From the NCBI GenBank assembly GCA_005799495.1, contig SYGP01000021.1, forward strand, positions 1-50,054: 50,054 nucleotides of DNA. The letters run 5' to 3'. Origin of the DNA: Planctomycetia bacterium. Its GTDB lineage: Bacteria; Planctomycetota; Phycisphaerae; Phycisphaerales; SM1A02. Positions 47,885 through 50,054 of this stretch are shown here, piece after piece. Below the pieces are notes generated by a model, which saw only the letters and a list, made by a program, of their open reading frames with translations, made no database searches and had not been told where the DNA came from. Numbering within the stretch: position 1 is the first letter of the stretch; each line of letters opens with the position of its first letter. The position numbers were made by a program, and so were the translations under genes.

Positions 47885-49287
47885 TCATGTGGACACCCAT
47901 GGCAGTGATTCCCCTCACGCTTGCGGCGACGCTGGCTCAGAGCACCATGCTGCCCGCGCCCGCTGCCACGCAGCGCCAGACGGTGATCGAACACGCCACG
48001 GTGCATACAGCCATTGCTGCACAGCCAGTACTGACTGATGGATTCGTGGTCCTGCAGGGTGACCGCATCGTGTGTGTGGGTCAAGGCGCAGCGCATGCGG
48101 CCGATGGTCAGTCGATTGCTGCGGACGCCGTTCGCATCGATGGCAGTGGAAAACACATCACGCCGGCGTTCATCTCGAGTGCCACAACGCTCGGACTTAT
48201 TGAAGTGCAGGCGGTTCGTGCCACGGATGACACGAGCGAGTTTGGACCGTTCCACCCTGAAGTGAGCGCGTGGGTTGCCGTCAATCCTGACAGCAGTCTG
48301 TTTCCCGTGGCGCGACTCGGCGGCGTTCTCCTCGCTTGGGTGTTCCCGCAAGGTGGGCAAGTCTCTGGTGAAACAAGCTTGCTCCGCCTGAACGGTTGGA
48401 CGAATGAGCAGATGACCATCGTGCCAGACGCAGGCACATTCATTCAGTGGCCCGCGACCGAGCCTGCGCCGAACTGGTACGCGAGCACGAGTGCGAAGGA
48501 ACAGGAGCGACAGCGCGTGACTTCGCTACGGAGATTCGATGATTTCTTCGATGCGGCGGCGGCTGCGATTCGCGCACGCGCCGCGGACCCATCACTACCG
48601 CTCGACGCGCGCTTCAGTCGACTCGCCGATGTGCTGACAGGTGAACGCCCACTGCTGATTTCAGCGGCGAGCACGGGGCAGATCGAGTCTGCCGTGCTCT
48701 GGGCAACCGCGCGAAAGCTTCGCCCCGTGATCGTGGGTGGCCAAGGTGCCGAAGCCGTTGCGGATTTGCTCGTACAGCATCAAGTTCCCGTGATCGTTCT
48801 CGGCACGCTTCAGCTGCCGCGATTCGCCCACCAATCGTATGACGAGGCGTACACGCTGCCTGCCCGCCTTGCTGCCCGTGGCATCCGCGTCGCAATCGCC
48901 TGCGGCGATGAACCGAGCAACGACCGCAACATCGCCCATCATGCAGCAATGGCTGCCGCATTTGGGATGCCGCGTGAAGAGGCGCTTGCTGCCATCACGC
49001 GGGTTCCCGCCGAACTGTGCGGCGCTGCCGACCGTTACGGCACGATCGCTCCCGCGCGGAGCGCTTCGCTGCTGCTTCACTCGGGCGATCCCTTGGAGGT
49101 GACATCATCCGTGACCGCCGCGTGGATCGACGGGAGCCCCGTGCAGCTCGAGAGTCATCAGACGCTGCTTCGCGATAAGTATGAACGCAAGTATCGAGTC
49201 GATGAAAATGCGGCACCGGCTGCTGCGCCGCAGAGGCCTGCGGTACTCACTGTGCCGGCACCGCGGCCAGCTGAACCGAGTCCGTGA
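47881..49287 (+). CDS. Amidohydrolase-family protein lacking metal ligands
   Basis: The product (468 aa) has a signal peptide (about 1-20, MAVIPLTLAATLAQ). The family frame is present at both ends: HATVHTAIAAQPVLTDGFVVLQGDRIVCVG and DRYGTIAPARSASLLLHSGDP ... AWIDGSPVQLESHQTLLRDKY. Where active enzymes have HxH it reads ITPAFISSATTLG. With the upstream protein it probably forms a complex or tandem system in which only one of three modules can bind metal. The ATG overlaps the upstream stop (ATGA). The 3' end overlaps the convergent lipoprotein gene by 41 bp. Confidence 0.82.
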   Translation: MIMWTPMAVIPLTLAATLAQSTMLPAPAATQRQTVIEHATVHTAIAAQPVLTDGFVVLQGDRIVCVGQGAAHAADGQSIAADAVRIDGSGKHITPAFISSATTLGLIEVQAVRATDDTSEFGPFHPEVSAWVAVNPDSSLFPVARLGGVLLAWVFPQGGQVSGETSLLRLNGWTNEQMTIVPDAGTFIQWPATEPAPNWYASTSAKEQERQRVTSLRRFDDFFDAAAAAIRARAADPSLPLDARFSRLADVLTGERPLLISAASTGQIESAVLWATARKLRPVIVGGQGAEAVADLLVQHQVPVIVLGTLQLPRFAHQSYDEAYTLPARLAARGIRVAIACGDEPSNDRNIAHHAAMAAAFGMPREEALAAITRVPAELCGAADRYGTIAPARSASLLLHSGDPLEVTSSVTAAWIDGSPVQLESHQTLLRDKYERKYRVDENAAPAAAPQRPAVLTVPAPRPAEPSP

Positions 49288-49741
49288 CAACGGGCTTCGT
49301 TCCGCATGTCCACTTCAGATCGGCTCGCACCGCGGTGGGACTGTCTGCCTTGAGCGGCGGATCGATCGTGAATGGCACCTCATACATTCGCACTGCGCGG
49401 TTCCACACCGCGATGTTTTCTCCAGTGTTGTCGAGCTGCAGCCGCTTGGAATACGGCTCGCGCCCTGATACCACCAGCGCAAGCTCCACCTCACCGACCC
49501 CACGACATGTTTCCCCATCCAGATCGCGGAACTCGATGAACACAACCGCGCCGTGAACGATGCCAGATCCATCCGATTGAAGGCGCGACAATGTGTGGAC
49601 TTCTGCCTTGTCGGGGCCATAGGGGTACATCTCCCCATCCTGAAGCCGATACTTCGGTGCTTGCGAACATGCTGCAATCGACAGCATCCCAGCCATCAGA
49701 GTGCATCGAAACGCGAGCGCACACCGTTCATCAAGTCCCAT
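49247..49741 (-). CDS. Lipoprotein of unknown function
   Basis: The protein has 164 residues: a signal peptide with lipobox MLSIAAC, then a beta-rich domain (HGAVVFIEFRDLDGETCRGVGEVELALVVSG; VRMYEVPFTID; VRADLKWTCG). I recognise no family. I chose the ATG at 49741 because a TAGCAT -10-like hexamer (49755-49750, minus) ends 8 nt upstream, in keeping with other genes here. An upstream in-frame ATG at 49768 with GAGG before it is the alternative (173 residues). Confidence 0.6.
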   Translation of the reverse strand: MGLDERCALAFRCTLMAGMLSIAACSQAPKYRLQDGEMYPYGPDKAEVHTLSRLQSDGSGIVHGAVVFIEFRDLDGETCRGVGEVELALVVSGREPYSKRLQLDNTGENIAVWNRAVRMYEVPFTIDPPLKADSPTAVRADLKWTCGTKPVVTDSVQLAAVPAQ

Positions 49742-49749
49742 CGTTCGTA

Positions 49750-49765
49750 ATGCTACGGGTAAGAT
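49750..49765. promoter_or_regulatory. Divergent -10-like hexamers between the two terminal lipoprotein genes
   Basis: TAGCAT on the minus strand (49755-49750) ends 8 nt before the 49741 ATG. TAAGAT on the plus strand (49760-49765) ends 11 nt before the 49777 ATG. Both starts lack Shine-Dalgarno sequences. Confidence 0.35.
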
Positions 49766-49776
49766 CATGCACCCTC

Positions 49777-50054
49777 ATGATCCTGCGCTTGGTCATCTCA
49801 GCGGGTACTGCAAGCCTGATTGCAGGTTGCGCGAACACTCAGGATGCGAAAGCGCCGCCGCCGCAGGAGAACGCGCCCGTTCCATTTGGCATGCGTGATC
49901 TGCCCGAAGACCAAGTGCCTGGACCTGAGCCGGGTGGTCTGACAATCCCGGTGGATGATGCGTCGCCTGAAACTGCAGAACCCGTTGTGGAACGCACACG
50001 CATCGCTCGCGTTCCGACTGCACAGATCGAGGTGCGAAAGGAGCCGGAACCAGA
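49777..50054 (+). CDS. Lipoprotein, 5' part (3' end beyond window)
   Basis: The frame is open from the ATG at 49777 to the window end (92 complete codons and two bases of a further one). The first 18 residues form a signal peptide with lipobox SLIAGC (MILRLVISAGTASLIAGCA). The mature part so far is Pro/Glu/Ala-rich and probably unstructured (AKAPPPQENAPVPFGM; DLPEDQVPGPEPGG; DASPETAEPVVERTR). The function is unknown. It is divergent from the preceding lipoprotein gene. Confidence 0.65.
   Translation, partial: MILRLVISAGTASLIAGCANTQDAKAPPPQENAPVPFGMRDLPEDQVPGPEPGGLTIPVDDASPETAEPVVERTRIARVPTAQIEVRKEPEP

Overview
The window is about 50 kb of dense, GC-rich bacterial chromosome with no gene-free stretch over 300 bp. 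I see no rRNA, tRNA, insertion sequence, phage gene or CRISPR array. The gene style suggests a planctomycete, probably class Phycisphaerae. The signs are two secreted proteins with C-terminal Pro-(x)-Pro / hydrophobic / poly-Arg sorting tails, many lipoproteins, a FlgM-like protein of the DTPE type, and large amidohydrolases. This is inferred from protein features only.

Layout. (1) 2-745: the 3' end of glycine dehydrogenase (gcvP). (2) 7487-752, minus strand: a tight seven-gene run of histidine phosphatase, MgtE Mg2+ transporter, TspO, GYF/DUF4190 membrane protein, secreted cupredoxin, class III nucleotidyl cyclase and outer-membrane barrel. The last three form a translationally coupled unit. 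(3) 7547-21896, plus strand: three crotonase-family enzymes, an acyl-CoA dehydrogenase, a leucine-dehydrogenase-type enzyme, a membrane-anchored protein, a gamma-glutamyltransferase-family enzyme and a branched-chain 2-oxoacid dehydrogenase E1alpha/E1beta/E2. A SpoU/TrmH methyltransferase and an HtrA/Deg protease follow. The metabolic genes read as a branched-chain amino acid and acyl-CoA degradation island. (4) 22059-31932: a split ebo cluster (eboD, a small unknown gene, eboB ... eboE, eboC, eboF). Inside it lie an FAD oxidoreductase, a membrane protein, a SIMPL protein and a class I amidotransferase-like hydrolase. (5) 31898-35310: sulfate activation, with cysD and cysN-cysC (minus) divergent from a stand-alone cysC. 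(6) 35320-40097: a DUF3299-like protein, a catalytically dead Fic-like protein, a lipoprotein, a tRNA-dihydrouridine synthase and two secreted PEP-CTERM-like proteins that end in a clear terminator. (7) 44102-40199, minus strand: SPOR-like lipoprotein, DNA polymerase III delta'-like ATPase, CYTH protein, ATP synthase epsilon (atpC) and scpB. (8) 44275-50054: FlgM-like protein, two amidohydrolase-family proteins carrying three modules in total, and two lipoproteins.

The most notable items are the ebo metabolite-trafficking cluster, whose EboC carries a zinc-ribbon insertion; the cupredoxin-cyclase-barrel unit, which looks like an envelope copper or redox signalling module; and a repeated -10-like hexamer 6-11 nt upstream of about eleven start codons, which suggests widespread leaderless transcription. 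Coordinates of starts reflect my choice of start codon; many long open frames extend further upstream.
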